Below are positions 33,400 to 45,968 of a stretch of DNA of 64,000 bases, piece after piece; positions within the stretch are counted from its first letter, which is position 1; every line of letters starts with the position of its first letter. The notes beneath the pieces are model-generated. The model worked only from the letters and a program-made list of their open reading frames with translations. It made no database searches and was not told where the DNA came from. The translations under genes and the position numbers were made by a program. The stretch comes from Nageia nagi (Eukaryota > Pinophyta): contig JBITNC010000001.1 of assembly GCA_050084985.1 (NCBI GenBank), positions 55,862,001 through 55,926,000 on the forward strand. The letters are read 5' to 3'.

Positions 33400-36300
33400 A
33401 TCTCACAAGAAGTTCACATATATATACATTATAAGCACCATAAAGTGATTGCAATTAATATAAGTGATAATTACACATATACAAGTGCATAATTAATAAG
33501 TATACAAACAAAATATCACACATGTACAAAAAATATCATAAGTGCATCATAATATCACATGTTCATATCATAAAAAAATAACATCAAAATATGATATATG
33601 ACTATATCATATATGCAAAACATCATAACATGATATCTAATAATATTATATGTGCACCATAATATCATAACATGATATCAAAATATGATATCCAACAATA
33701 TCATATATGCATAATAATAGGTGATATATGAAATATCGATACATGTGCAATCAACAAGTGCAAAAATCTATTAAAAGATTATAATAATTCCCAATAATTC
33801 ATACTTCACTACCCTTTAAGGAAAACTTTACCATCCTAAGGGACACCACTTCTCTTTAAGGATAATTTTACCATCTTAAGGGAATTTATTAGATTTAAAA
33901 ATTGATCTTTGAGAAGTGAAAATGTTAATGGAAGAGATTGTTTGGTGCATGTATTGTACAATTTGAACACAATTTATTTTATAATAAAAATTTTGATGTA
34001 AAATATTGCAAATGCAAGTTCCTATCAAAATTTTCTTTCCAAAAATGTGCTTTGATCTTAATATGCCTTTGTTATTAAGTTGACATCATAATCATTCTCC
34101 CCCTTGAGGTTAACTTCATCAACAAAAGTATGAAAAGAGATTAATATAGTCAAGATATCACTTCATATTACATGTTTTTCTTGATGTAATCAAGAAATAG
34201 TATGAAGATATATAATAAGTAAGCACACACATGAATACAGAACAAAATCAGAAATCTTATTCGCTTTACCATTGGGTGTCCATACATGTAATCCGATTAA
34301 ACACCCAACAAGTATATTTCAATCACATGCATATGTTTTTTCCTTAATTATAATAAATATGGGAAATATTATTTTCAATGCATATTTCTTAAGCATGAAA
34401 AATCTTCACCAATAATGCCATGCACACCTCACTATATATCTGTTTCATAGGGAATAAGAGAAACTAAAGGACTTATGTAAGTAGTGGCATCTAGTCTTAC
34501 AACTTCCAACTTCTTTTTTAATCACTCATTTATTCAATAAGTTTTTTATTTCTCAATAATTATCCCATTTTTATCCTCTATGATCAAGTTAAATGCTTAT
34601 TGGCACACTAACCTCTTCCTCTTAAACATATCTCATTATATCCTCATAGCATTTAATTACTTGCATAAAATCTTATTCTCATGTTCCAATAACGAAGTGT
34701 TGTCCATGATATTTTATGATGATCCATCCCTAGAGTTGGATTGAATGGCACTTAAATCTAATACTCCTTGTACTTCAATATTATTATGTATATATTCTCC
34801 TACAATCCCTTCATTCGAGGATAACCTTAAGCATGCTAGAAACTAGTTCGCCATGATTATTTTCATGTTGTTCAATTCAAATGTTGGCCTCTAATTAATG
34901 GAAAAAGTGTAGACACTCAATTAAGAACCACTAATTTAGGTGAAAAATGCCACCAAACACTTTTACTTAATTATGTCATGCTTTCGTACATGACATTTAT
35001 TTTCAAAGAATTAGTGACACCAAAATGTCTAGTCATTCAATTCCACTTAAAATAGTCGATGTATAATTTAAAGCCAAACATATCATATGTGTTAAGATAG
35101 TGCAATAATATTAACATGATAATAAGAACATGTCAATCCATAATAAGTACTTGTCACAAACACAAGTTACCATTAAGATAAATTATGCAATTGTGTGATA
35201 TAAAGTTATTCTTTCAATATTCACTTGTCACATATATGAGTTACTTTATATGCTATATATATTAAGATGCATTATACACATAATATCTTAACCAAGTTTC
35301 AAACTATAAAATTCTAACTTGAATATTCCATTAAGTTAAGATTTACAAGCCACAAGATTTAAGTTGCAAAAATGTCAACTTGACTATGCCACCTAGTTAA
35401 GATACACAAGCTACAAAATGCCAACTTGACTATTCTCTAGTCAAGATACATAAGTTCTTATCCATTTACAGACATGTTGATTTATAGGTTTAAGGTCTTC
35501 AACAACAATACTATAACCTTGATAGAGAACAATCCACAAAATGCCACCTTAACCATGCTATAAGTCAAGATGCATAAATCCTTATCCATTTACAAACATG
35601 TTGATTTGGAGGTTCAAGGTGTCCAACAATAATATTGTAGCTTGGATAAGGTATACATCAACAAACATTTGGATATGGATACAAATTTACAACATGGAAA
35701 TAGATAATGTGGCATCAATCTAAAAAAGTAAACAGTATGGCATTAATCCATAAACATGGATATAAATTTAATAACAATTAAACAATATGATATTAATCCA
35801 TAAATATGGATATAAATTTCCAATATAGAGGTAATAATGTGGCAAAAAATCCATAAACATATATTTAACTTCCCAACATGGAAGTAAAAATATGAAAAAT
35901 AATCCATCAACATTAATATCACTTCCCAACATAAAAGTAACAATGTGGCAAATAAACCATCAAAATGATATAACTTCCCATCATGGAAGTAACAATATGG
36001 TAACAAATTTAAAATATATTTATAATTACCATTAATGATTAAAACACTAATAAAAATATACATTTTTCATCATTATCTCTCTAAAATATTAAGGTATTTA
36101 AAGAATTATACTTGCCATCATGACAGTAATAATTTTTACAATAGAAAGAATAAGTTCATAATTAGAACATGTATATGTGAGTAACAACAAAATTCAACTA
36201 TAAACATGGTTGTTACATTATATAAATTATGATTGTAACACTAATGGTATTTGATCATTATGAGCACAAAAAGTGATATCTAATACATCAATAATGGTGA

Positions 36301-36467
36301 TAAAAAAATTATTTGTGGATAATCATTAATGGTGATATGTAAAATATCATCTTATGCATAATGATAATGGTAATATATGAGATATCAACCTATGCATAAT
36401 AAACAATGGTGATATATAAGATATCCACTTGTGCATAAGCAATAATAGTGATATGGTAGATATCCAC
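33400..36467. repeat. Succession of degenerate short-period tandem repeats
   Basis: No coding sequence is visible. Successive blocks each have their own unit. At 33520-33760 units centre on ATGATATC and ATCATATATGCATAA. At 35450-35650 an 80-120 bp unit carries CTTATCCATTTACA and ACATGTTGATTT twice. At 35700-36060 units of about 60 bp carry AACTTCCCAACATGGAAGTAA and CCATAAACATGGATATAAA. At 36240-36467 a ~41-bp unit carries GGTGATAT...GAGATATCAAC...TGCATAA. The last block is interrupted by the chromovirus and resumes at 42663. Confidence 0.65.
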
Positions 36468-36757
36468 TGTTATGAACAAAGTTCCCAAAATAGCATAAAA
36501 ACATGAGATAAAGTGCTCAATGCCTTGAATAAGAGATAAAATTTGTAACAATAAGCCACTTTGAGGGGGAAACCTCCTTTACATCACATCAAATACACAA
36601 CAATCGATAATACAAATGATAATACCTCCTTAGTATATATAGGAGTCCAAGGACTGCCACTACAATGAAAGGACACTAGCCGACATAACAATAATAATGT
36701 AAGGGAATAACAATAACCATAGCCAACATAACAATAATAATGTATAGGGACCTAACA
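36468..36757 (-). repeat. 3' LTR of the chromovirus
   Basis: 290 bp, partner of 42373-42662. It has a TATA-like TATATATA stretch (minus strand, around 36643). The polypurine tract lies at about 36758-36771 on the minus strand. Confidence 0.95.
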
Positions 36758-36789
36758 TGCCCCTCTCCTTCAAAAAAATGTTGTCCTCA

Positions 36790-38245
36790 ACATTTGAGTA
36801 GTTCTGGATGCTTTTGTAGAAAATTCTCATCTTCCCATGTGGAATCTTTAGCAGGTAGGTTCTTCCACTTAATGAGATACTCTGAAATTGATCAATTTCT
36901 TAGCTTATAGATTCTTGATTTAGTGATTACTTCTGGCTCCAATATAATTTTCCCTTCCTCATCAAGTTCTAGAAGTGTAGTTTGAATTGGGATCTTGTCA
37001 CTGATAACCTTCTTTAAGCATGAAACATGAAAAATTGGGTGTACTCATGAAGAAGCTGGAAGCTCTAATTTGTATGCCATACTACCAATCTTTTGCAACA
37101 CCTTGTAAGGCCCGTAGTACTTGGGAGATAGTTTGTTATCCTTCTTAGATTGCTTGAGGGACATCTATTTGTATGGTTGTAGCTGTAAAAATACCCAATC
37201 ACCCACTTCAAAACTTCTTTCACTACAATGTTGATCTGCTTATTGTTTCATTCTATTCTGTGCCAAATTCAAGTTATCCTTTAAGAGTTGGAGAACTTAT
37301 TGTTGATGCTCAATGTGATCTTCCACTACTTGAACCTTTAATTTGTCTCTTAGATATGATGTGATGGATGGTGGATGATATCCATAAAGTGCCATAAATG
37401 GGGTCATTTTTGTTGCGATATGGAAGGAAGTGTTATACCACCATTCTGCCAAAGATAACCACTTGACCCATTGTGTTTGTTTATCAAATACAAAGTAACA
37501 AAGATATCCTTCCAAACATTTGTTCACTATCTCAGTTTTCCCATCAGATTGAGGATGATAAGATGAGCTATGAGCCAATTGAGTATCGAGACTAAAAAAT
37601 AATTCTATCCAAAAATTCCCAATGAAAATGGGATCTCTATCACTTACAATAATCTTTGGGTTTCCATGTAATTTTTGAACTATCTCCATGAATGTAGTAG
37701 CGACTGTACTAGCTTTGAAGGGATGGGATAGTGCACAAAAGTGTGAATACTTGGTAAGTCTATCAACAACCACCATGATGACACTCTTTCCTTAAACTTG
37801 GGTAGACCCTGATAAAATCCATTGAGACTTCCTCCCAATGCTGACTTGGAATGGTTAATAGTTGTAAAAGACCTGGGGTCTTGATTGTTTCAACTTTATT
37901 TTGTTGGCAAACCAAACATTCTACCACAAACTTTTGGATATCAGATTTAAGGCCATCCCAAAAAAATTCCTTCTTAACTTTGTGGTAAGTTTTTAAAACT
38001 CTAGAGTGCCCTCCTAGAGGAGAGGTGTGTAATTCCAAAAGAACCTTTTGTTTAAGTTTTGAGTTCTTACATAAATATAAGTGATCCTTGTACCATAGAT
38101 AATCATTTTTCCAACTGAATGTATCAAACACACTAAGATCTTGCTGTAGCTTCTGAATGAGTGTCCACACCTCTTCATCATTCCTCCATTCATCCCTTGC
38201 TTCAGTTATCCACTCAAGTTGGAGAATTGATATTGCACATATCAA
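36790..38245 (-). pseudogene. pol: Chromovirus integrase with C-terminal chromodomain, broken
   Basis: From 38245 leftwards: the H2C2 zinc-binding domain (HTSPLGGHSR...CLVCQQNK) is intact, then the catalytic core with VSMDFI, VSDRDPIF and SDGKTEIVN, supplying D, D and E. A frameshift lies near 37765. The core reads open to 37297; a stop-interrupted GDWVFLQLQPYK C-terminal block follows. Last comes the chromodomain at about 36930-36800 (EYLIKWKNLPAKDSTWED, QKHPELLK). The chromodomain directs chromovirus insertion by binding histone marks; this is family knowledge, not shown here. The reading ends at a stop near 36798. Confidence 0.92.
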
Positions 38246-38266
38246 TGCCTCAACATCCTCATCCTT

Positions 38267-38656
38267 TCATGAGAGTGCATCAGCCACAACATTTTGCTTC
38301 CCTTTTTTATAAATGATTTCAAAGTCATAACCCAACATCTTTGTGACCCATTTTTGTTGCTCTTCTAAAGATAGTCTTTGTTCTAAGAAGTATTTAAGAC
38401 TATCATGATCTGTTTTGACCTTGAAGGGTCTTCCCATTAGATAGGGATGCCATTTCTTTAAGGCATGTAGTATTGCCATCATTTCCTTCTCATAAATAGG
38501 TTTGTTTAAATTCTTTCCCTTTATTGGATGACTCTCAAAGGCAATGGGTCTTCCATTTTGCATTAAAATAGCACCAATGCCATTTCCTGAGGTATCACAT
38601 TCCATAATACAAGTTTTTGTGAAGTTTGGTGTAGATAATACAGGAGCTTTGCACAT
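38267..38656 (-). pseudogene. pol: Chromovirus RNase H (RT_RNaseH_2), open reading
   Basis: 129 codons are open. The catalytic acidic residues are visible in ECDTSG, the Glu of IYEKEMMAI and Asp of KTDHDSLKYF. It ends GKQNVVADALS, the usual end of the domain. It would degrade RNA in the RNA-DNA hybrid. It is in a separate frame segment from RT and integrase. Confidence 0.92.
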
Positions 38657-38739
38657 TGCTTCTTTAAGATTTTCAAAGGCCGTAGTTGCTTCTAGAGTCC
38701 AAGAAAATGCATCTTTCTTTAGTAATGTTGTTAGAGGTG

Positions 38740-39500
38740 CAGTAATTCACCCATAATTCTTAACAAACTTGTGATAATACCTTGTCAACCCCAAAAATCC
38801 TCTAAGGTGCCTTAAGGTTGTGGGAAGTCTCCATTCCTTGATGGCTTTAATTTTGTTAGGGTCTAGCTTAACACCCTCATGAGACACAATATGACCCAAA
38901 TATTCCACCTCTTGTACCCCAAAGAAATATTTGGATGGTTTTGCATACAATTATTATGCCTCCAATAGTTTGAGCACCCTGATCAACATGTTGAACATGA
39001 TCTTCCCAAGACTTGCTTAGATTAGTATATCATCAAAGAATACTAACACAAATTTTCTAAGGAAGGGTTTGAAAATAGAATTCATCAAGCTTTGAAAAGT
39101 GGAAGGTGCATTAGTAAGACCAAAGGGCATGACCAAGAATTCATAATGACCTTCATGAGTTCTGAATGCTATTTTTAGAATGTCTTCTATCTTCATTCTA
39201 ATTTGATGATATCTCAGTGAAGATCTAGCTTGGTGAAGTATTTTGCTCCATGTAATTCATCCAACAATTCATCAATGATAGGAATGGGAAATTTATCTTT
39301 AATAGTGAGCTTGTTTAGCTCTCTATAATTTGGACACATGTGCCATTCTCCCTCCTTCTTAAGCACCATTACTACTGGGGAAGAGAAAGAACTTTGGCTT
39401 GGTCAAATTATACCTATTTCTAGCATTTCTATAATCATACGTTCAATTTCACTCTTCTAGGCATATGGATATCTGTAAGGTCTGATGTTGGGAGGAACAC
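38740..39500 (-). pseudogene. pol: Chromovirus reverse transcriptase, broken
   Basis: Starting near 39495 the blocks are [49 protein letters not shown] and TKLDL. The catalytic [10 protein letters not shown] is present near 39035-39006. A one-base deletion just after it shifts the frame where the family has YSKSWEDH. The thumb and connection are open again at 38950-38750 (EVEYLGHIVSHEGV, LRGFLGLTRYY). The RT is therefore catalytically recognisable but not translatable as one protein. Confidence 0.9.
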
Positions 39501-39509
39501 TTCCTAGAA

Positions 39510-40046
39510 TTAAGTTAATACCATGATCTTGATCTTGATTAGGGGGATACCTTTGGGAGTATCAAATACCTTAGGATACTTATTAATGACTTTTTGGAGA
39601 TCTGGAGAATTACTTGGCTTAGATGTTTGGATATCTAGTGAGCATAATTGTACAATTACACCACTTCTTTGATTCCTTAAAAGTTTTGTCATACCATTAG
39701 AGTTGATTATCTTACAATATTTCACTTTGTTACCCCTTAATTCAAACTCTTTTCCTTCCCAGGAAAATTTCATGAAAAGTTCCTTAAAATTAAAAGCCAC
39801 TATTCCTAATGATTGTAACCACCCCAAGACAATATCAGCAGCACCCATTGGAATGGCAATCATTGGACTATTTAGTACATATTCCCCCATGGTTAGATTG
39901 ATATTATGGCACTTCCTTGAGTAATTTCTAGTTCCTCCATCTGCAACCATCACTTGAAACTCTGGCGCTAGATACATGAAGCAATTCAAATCTTTGGCTA
40001 TCTTGGAATGAATAAAATTATGTGTACTACCAGAGTCAATCAACAC
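39510..40046 (-). pseudogene. pol: Chromovirus protease region, open reading
   Basis: 178 codons are open, with the active site LIDSGSTHNFI at the start, so the catalytic DSG is intact. The retropepsin fold continues to about residue 90. It would process gag-pol inside the particle. Confidence 0.88.
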
Positions 40047-40199
40047 TATTACCTTTTTCTTCTTGATATATCTTCTATCTTGAGAGTTTGAGAGTAGTAA
40101 TTCTAGCCAATGCGTTACAAGATATGGTGGGAGTCATTTCTTCAGTAGTAATCTCTTCTAATTCTTCAGGTGTGGATGATTTTCTTCTTCTTCTTCTTC

Positions 40200-41288
40200 C
40201 TCTTCACATTTATGTAGAATAATTTCTTCTCCCCACACTTATGTCCTTTACTGTACTTGCTATCACAATTGAAGCATAGACCCTTTGTTCATCTTTCATC
40301 CATTTGTTGAGATGTCAACCTTGTAGGTTTAGGTAAATGAGAAGATGGAACGTTATTTTCTTTATAGGTGTTCGAGGGGAACCTTTTAGTAGCCATTGCC
40401 ATATTTTTACTTTCAACCTTCCTTGCCATCCTAAAAGCCATCTCTAAGGATGTTGGTTCAAATAGACGCACCTCATGTTGAATGTTATCCTTTACGGTTC
40501 CCATAAAGAGATCCAACAATCTATCACTTGGTATGTCATTCACTCTAAGATTCAACTTTTGAAATTGTTGAATGTGCTCCATCACTGAACCTTTTTGCCT
40601 TAGATTTGTCAATTGAGTAAAGAAGAATTATTCTTAACATCCTCATGGTAGGCTATCAATTCCTCTATAAAAATGGACCAAGATATAATAGAACCTTTTT
40701 ACATTCACAAAGCCATTGATACCATACAACTTGCTTAGGCTCTAGATACAAGGATGCAATAGTTACTTTTTGTGATGTTGGTACTTGGTGTAGATCAAAA
40801 AAATTCTCCATTTGAAATATCCAAGTGATGGGGTCCTTTCCATCAAACTTCCTCATGTCTATCTTGGGGAGTTGGATTCCCCTTGAGAACCATGCTTGAT
40901 TACTTCCATTAGTAGAAGCATATCCTCCTAAATTAGGCTTATTAATGAAGGGTTTATCTCCTTGAATAATATCATTATTTTCTTGATAACCCTAGGCCAT
41001 ATCAACATCTTTAGGAATCTTTCCCTCTGGGTTTTGTATGAGTTGAAAAATCTTTTCCATATTTTGATCCATATTAGTCACCAACTCTTCCTTCAAACTG
41101 ATTAAATCAATTGATCTTACCATCCCTCTTATCAAATCCATTTTTAATTCCTCCATATCACCCTTTTTTATACACCCTTTAACCAATTCTTCCACTTGGA
41201 TATTCGAAAGAATATGTCCACTTTCTGCTATAGTCATGGATGAACCCTCTAGAGGTCTAGTTGGTGTAGCAATTTTTTTCAATGGCAT
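40200..41288 (-). pseudogene. gag: Chromovirus gag, broken
   Basis: The start is at 41288 (MPLKKIATPTRPLEG). A stop at about 40993 and further breaks near 40660-40630 split it. The Retrotrans_gag core is seen in MRKFDGKDPITWIFQMENFF (40856) and, after a gap, in GSVMEHIQQFQKLNLRV. A zinc knuckle, CFNCDSKYSKGHKC, lies near 40275-40235, just after a CGA-to-TGA stop. The basic tail follows. Confidence 0.88.
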
Positions 41289-42372
41289 TTTGACTAAGTA
41301 TTACTGTAGAGTAGGAATTTCCTAGATGGTCAAAAGGTTAACTTGGTTGTTTTAGGATTCTAGGGGGTCTCCCTATATACACAAGGTATGTGGGAGCTCA
41401 AATCTGTGCTAGTGCTGTCTAATGCACAACCGTTCGAAAAGGGCCCTTGCTAATATACTCATAGTACATGAGGGAATCCTAAAGACCTCTCTATATACCA
41501 TGTATGTGCATGAGCATCATGGCCTCTCTATATACTCAAATGTACATGAGATAATCCAACAGTGGCCTAAGCGATATATTGTGAGTATGTTGTAGGAGAC
41601 CATAATTCCCTGGGATGTAGTGCTGGCAAAGTAACGATAACTCCTATGTTTAAAGATGCCAGAACATGTATATACCTATAAGAATATCCTCTTTATTCTA
41701 TTTCAAATAGCTTATGAATCACCCCAAATAGAACTTCCAATCAAAATATATGCAAATTTAAAAAAAAAAAAATTTTTACCTTTTTAAACTATGATTTGGA
41801 GATTTTCTATTGTCTGACCTTCCAACTAATGTAAATATAAAATTTCAGCCCTTTAGAGTCTAAAATTTCTATTGTGGTAGCCTCAAATGTATTCTTTTCA
41901 ATTCCATAGATTTTTCAAATTTTGATGGTCCAAGAGGAAATGGCTGCAACTTTCCCAAAATGTGCCAATTTTTGGATTTGTTTAGAAGAGTGAACTTGTA
42001 CGAAGTGCCTTGTGTCACCTATTTATTCCCAGACCTTGAAAATTGTAAAAGATAAACTTCAATCTGTACCCTAACCAATACAATAGGTTTCACCTAGTTT
42101 AGAGTTGTAAAATTTCATATATATAGTTTTTATCCAGAACACCTATTTCAGACCTGCTTTTGAGACTAGTCACAAACCTTAACTTCCCCCAAGTGTAACT
42201 TGAAAAATATAGTGAAATAGGATCTGAAATTTGAAATGAAACTTATTTGGTATGTTTTATAAAAAATAAATAAATTTAAGAATCTAAAACCTTGCAAATT
42301 TTTTGTAGTGAAAATGCAATGATGACTATTTTTGAGCCATGAAATCGTAGAATCATCTGCTTTGACACCAAA

Positions 42373-42662
42373 TGTTATGAACAAAGTTCCCAAAATAGCA
42401 TAAAAACATGAGATAAAGTGCTCAACACCTTGAATAAGAGATAAAATTTATAACAATAATCCACTTTTAGGGGGCAATCTCCTTTACATCACATCAAATA
42501 CACAACAATCGACAATACAAATGATAATACCTCCTTAGTATATATAGAAGTCCAAGGGGTGCCACTACAATGAAAGGACACTAGCCGACATAACAATAAT
42601 AATGTAAGGGAATAACAATAACCATATCCAACATAACAATAATAATGTATAGGGACCTAACA
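42373..42662 (-). repeat. 5' LTR of the chromovirus
   Basis: 290 bp partner of 36468-36757. The primer site lies at about 42361-42372 on the minus strand, and the target duplication TCCAC follows at 42663. Confidence 0.95.
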
Positions 42663-44200
42663 TCCACCTATTGAAAATCAATAATGGTGATATACGAGAT
42701 ATCAACATGTGCATAATAAATGATGATGATATGCTAGATATCCACCTATGCATAAATAATAATAGTGATATGCTAGATATCCACTTGTGCATAAAAAAAT
42801 ATAATGGTTATATGCTATATATTCACTTGTGCATGATAAAAAATGAAAGGAAATTTACACAACCATCCTTTCCATGCTAATCAAACATAATAGTTTAGAA
42901 TTTTATATTTAATTCATATGATGTATATCAAAATATCACATTTGCAAAATATCAACAATGATATAAAAGATATTTATATGTGCATAAAAAATAGAGTGAT
43001 AAAATTTGATATTAGTATATGCACAGTAGTTTGATTTGGAGAAAGTTTATACAACTTTTCACTCCAACAAGAAGTGCATAACATAAAATTTGGAGGAAAT
43101 TTATATAACTATCAATTCTAACCAAAGATATAAACAATATCCTCAAAAATTTGAATGTAGACAAAGCTTACATATTTTTGTACTCCAACAAGGATGAAAA
43201 ATGTACACAACCAAAATTTTGAGGATAAATTTTTCATCCAATCAAGAAAAATGTGTACAATAATTCAAAAGCGTAGAAATTTATAGAACTTTCCACTCCA
43301 ATAAGGATATGTGCACAACCAATATTTGAGGATAAATTTTTCATCCAACCAAGAAAAAATGTGCACAATCAATCAATGAAGATAGTGCACAAAGTAAAAT
43401 TTGAAAAAAGTTTACATAACTTTTCAATTCAAATAATGTGCACAAAAATTTATTTGAAAGTTTAAAAACATCCATTCTAACCAAGGATAATGATATAAAA
43501 AATACACAATTTGATGCACATCCAAGATTTTGAGAAAATAATTTCTGTTCAACCAAGGAAAATGTGAACAATAATTATTTTGATCAATAAATGCAACATA
43601 ATGTAACTTAGTTATTAATGAAATTATCATCAAAAACTTATTATTATTTGCATAAAGCAAAAAATTGGTATAAGATTGAGAGTCTTCTCAAGATTATCCA
43701 AATGTTTGCTTAAGTTTGTAAAAAATCACCTTAATATTATTTAAATATTTATATAATTACAAAAATCATCTTAAGATTATCCAAATATTTACAAAAGTAA
43801 TCTTAAGAAACTTTAATATTCAAAAACTTTATCAAGATTGATAAAAAAATTGCAAACTTGCAAAAAATTGATGTTAAGTTTATCTTAAAAAAAGTATTTT
43901 CAATTTTGCAAAAAAAAAAAAGGTTTTTATATCATTGCAATATATTTGACATAATTTTTTTATTAATATTGATACGATACCAATGTATAACTATTTGCAA
44001 AAAATAATATTTTATCTTAAAAAAATATCAATTTGTTAAAAAATATTGATAAAAAAATATGTCAAATATTACAAAACAATTTCACTTTGAAAATTTGCAA
44101 TATTTGTAAAACTTTGCACTTACCCAAAAATTGTTTTATTGATAAAAAATGTACTTTGCAAATTATTTTTTAAATTATGTTAATAATTATAAACTTCAAC
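42663..44200. repeat. Degenerate tandem repeat blocks to the right of the chromovirus
   Basis: 42663-42840 continues the ~41-bp minisatellite (GATATGCTAGATATCCAC...TGTGCATAA). From about 43000 to 43580 a ~70-140-bp unit recurs with TTGAGGATAAATTTTTCATCCAA, TCCAACAAGGAT and ATGTGCACAA blocks. At 43680-43860 short units carry ATCTTAAGATTATCCAAATATT. No gene is seen. Confidence 0.6.
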
Positions 44201-45299
44201 AAAATAATAAAGCTTATGACATGCACCATATCATAAATGTGCACTCATTAAATTTTATGTCATCCCATATACCTTTATGACATACTCACATGGTATTATG
44301 ATAAATATAAATTTTACTCAACTACCTTTAAATAAATAAATTAGTTGGTACTTTGAAATACCACTTAAGGATGAAAGGTTTAAAAGAAAGATAATCCAAA
44401 AAACTATAATTATCTCCATTGATTTGGTCCTTGATAATTAACACCATACCTTTGTGTTTAATTTTTGCATATAATCTCAAATTGCCATAAAATTTAGAGA
44501 GGATTACGAAACTAGACAATAAGTATCTCTAGTTGAATCTCATTACTCAAAGTTATCCCATGTGTTAGGATCTAACTCTATTTTTTCATGGTTCTAGATA
44601 AGAATTATCCCTATTATTACTTAAGGGTTAATGACTCAACAATATAAACCATTGATTCAAAACACGTTGAGGTATATTCACTTCCCCAATACTAGCTATA
44701 GGTCACTCACTTATTTTATTCAATATACTTTTAGTTTCTCTACCCCCAATTCCCCTGCAAGCCCCATCCATAAGGGTAAAATCACATTTAGTTACCAAGT
44801 CCAACATAGAGAGCAATTGATTATAAATATTAATAAAATCTAAGAAAATGGTATAGATTTTGTTAAAGCAGTAGAGCTCATGTGAATGAGATATAACATC
44901 ATTTCCATGGCATCACATATGGAGTTTGAATAATTCAAATTTGACATTGGAAATACAATGGTATGACTTTTAACAATGAGGATGGAATTAAAATACAAGA
45001 TTATGTTGGGTGGGTATGAAAAACTCTCACCCCATTCAACCCCTCTCCATTAGTCAAATTCCCATGACATTGAAATACACAACCAACTTCTTGCATTTTT
45101 GTTTTCTCTTCATTTCCACTAAATATTTAATTTCCTACTATGAGTTAATTGATATTTAAAAATTTCACATAAATACATGAAGTATATAAATAATTATTAC
45201 CGTTTACATCTATAGAGAGTCTATAGGCTTATAAAGGTTTATCACATGGGTTTAGGTTTCGTATTTATAGATTTATTTCTCATTATGTGAATATTACTA
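44201..45299. other. A+T-rich stretch with nothing recognisable
   Basis: I see no domain, LTR or RNA gene here; only short unsupported ORFs. Confidence 0.5.
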
Positions 45300-45640
45300 A
45301 AAATTTGGGGGGGTGCCCATACCATAAGGGGTAATGGGTTCCCCACCATGGGGATGGGGTCATAAGCTTCCCATAGTAAGGGTACCATGGGTTCCACACC
45401 CCAAAAAGGGTGTTGTGAGCTCCCCATCATGAAAGGACTATAGATTCCCTACTATAAAGAGGAGGTCATAGGATCCCCATTACATAGATGCTGTAAGCTC
45501 CTTATTGCATGGGGACTACAAGCTCCCACCATGAGGAGGGGTTCATGAGATCCTATTATGGGAAGGATGTGAGATTCCTTAGTGTTAAATGCTTCCCTAA
45601 TAATAGACATGGTACCTCGTAGGCTAGGGGTTAGTTGTAC
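45300..45640. repeat. GC-richer tandem repeat, about 30-35-bp unit
   Basis: Blocks of the form CTCCCCATCATG plus GGGG(A/T) and a GT-CATAAGCT-like phrase recur eight or so times (TTCCCCACCATGGGG, CTCCCATAGTAAGGG, GATCCCCATTACAT). The unit is imperfect and stands out from its A+T-rich neighbours. Confidence 0.6.
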
Positions 45641-45968
45641 CCACCCTTCTCAGATGATTTAGATATATTTCCTTAAGTGTTAATTTCACTAAATACTTTC
45701 ACTTATGAGCTTGATCTATTATTTTAACTAAAATATGGTATTATAAATGTAATCACTTCATCTTTTATTAAATTCTCTAAGGTTAATAGCCTCATAATGA
45801 GGATTTGGAACTCTCTCACTTTTGGGTGATGTTTGGAGATTTTCCTTTATATCTTATGAAATTTCTATGCTATGGAATCTATCAAAAATAGATCAATCAT
45901 ATTTGGGAAGATATAACTTTTAATAGAGATATATGATTGATTTTATTCTTTTTTCATTGGATAGTGCT

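Larger units (their letters stand above)
36468..42662 (-). mobile_element. Ty3/Gypsy chromovirus, complete but inactive (6195 bp)
   Basis: Equal LTRs of 290 bp (36468-36757 and 42373-42662) have TGTTATGAAC...CCTAACA ends and a perfect target duplication TCCAC (36463-36467 and 42663-42667). Next to the right LTR, on the minus strand, TGGTGTCAAAGC is a tRNA-Met-type primer site with two changes. A purine tract GAAGGAGAGGGGCA precedes the left LTR. Domains run minus-strand: gag, protease, RT, RNase H, integrase and a C-terminal chromodomain. By eye the LTRs differ at about 12 of 290 positions (about 4%). Stops and frameshifts break gag, RT and integrase, but the catalytic residues I can see are all kept. 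It is the best-preserved element here. Confidence 0.96.

Noticed and set aside
33520-33760. Regularly spaced short repeats resembling a CRISPR array
   Set aside because: Units vary in length and sequence, the spacers are repeats themselves, no cas genes exist, and the context is a plant nuclear genome.
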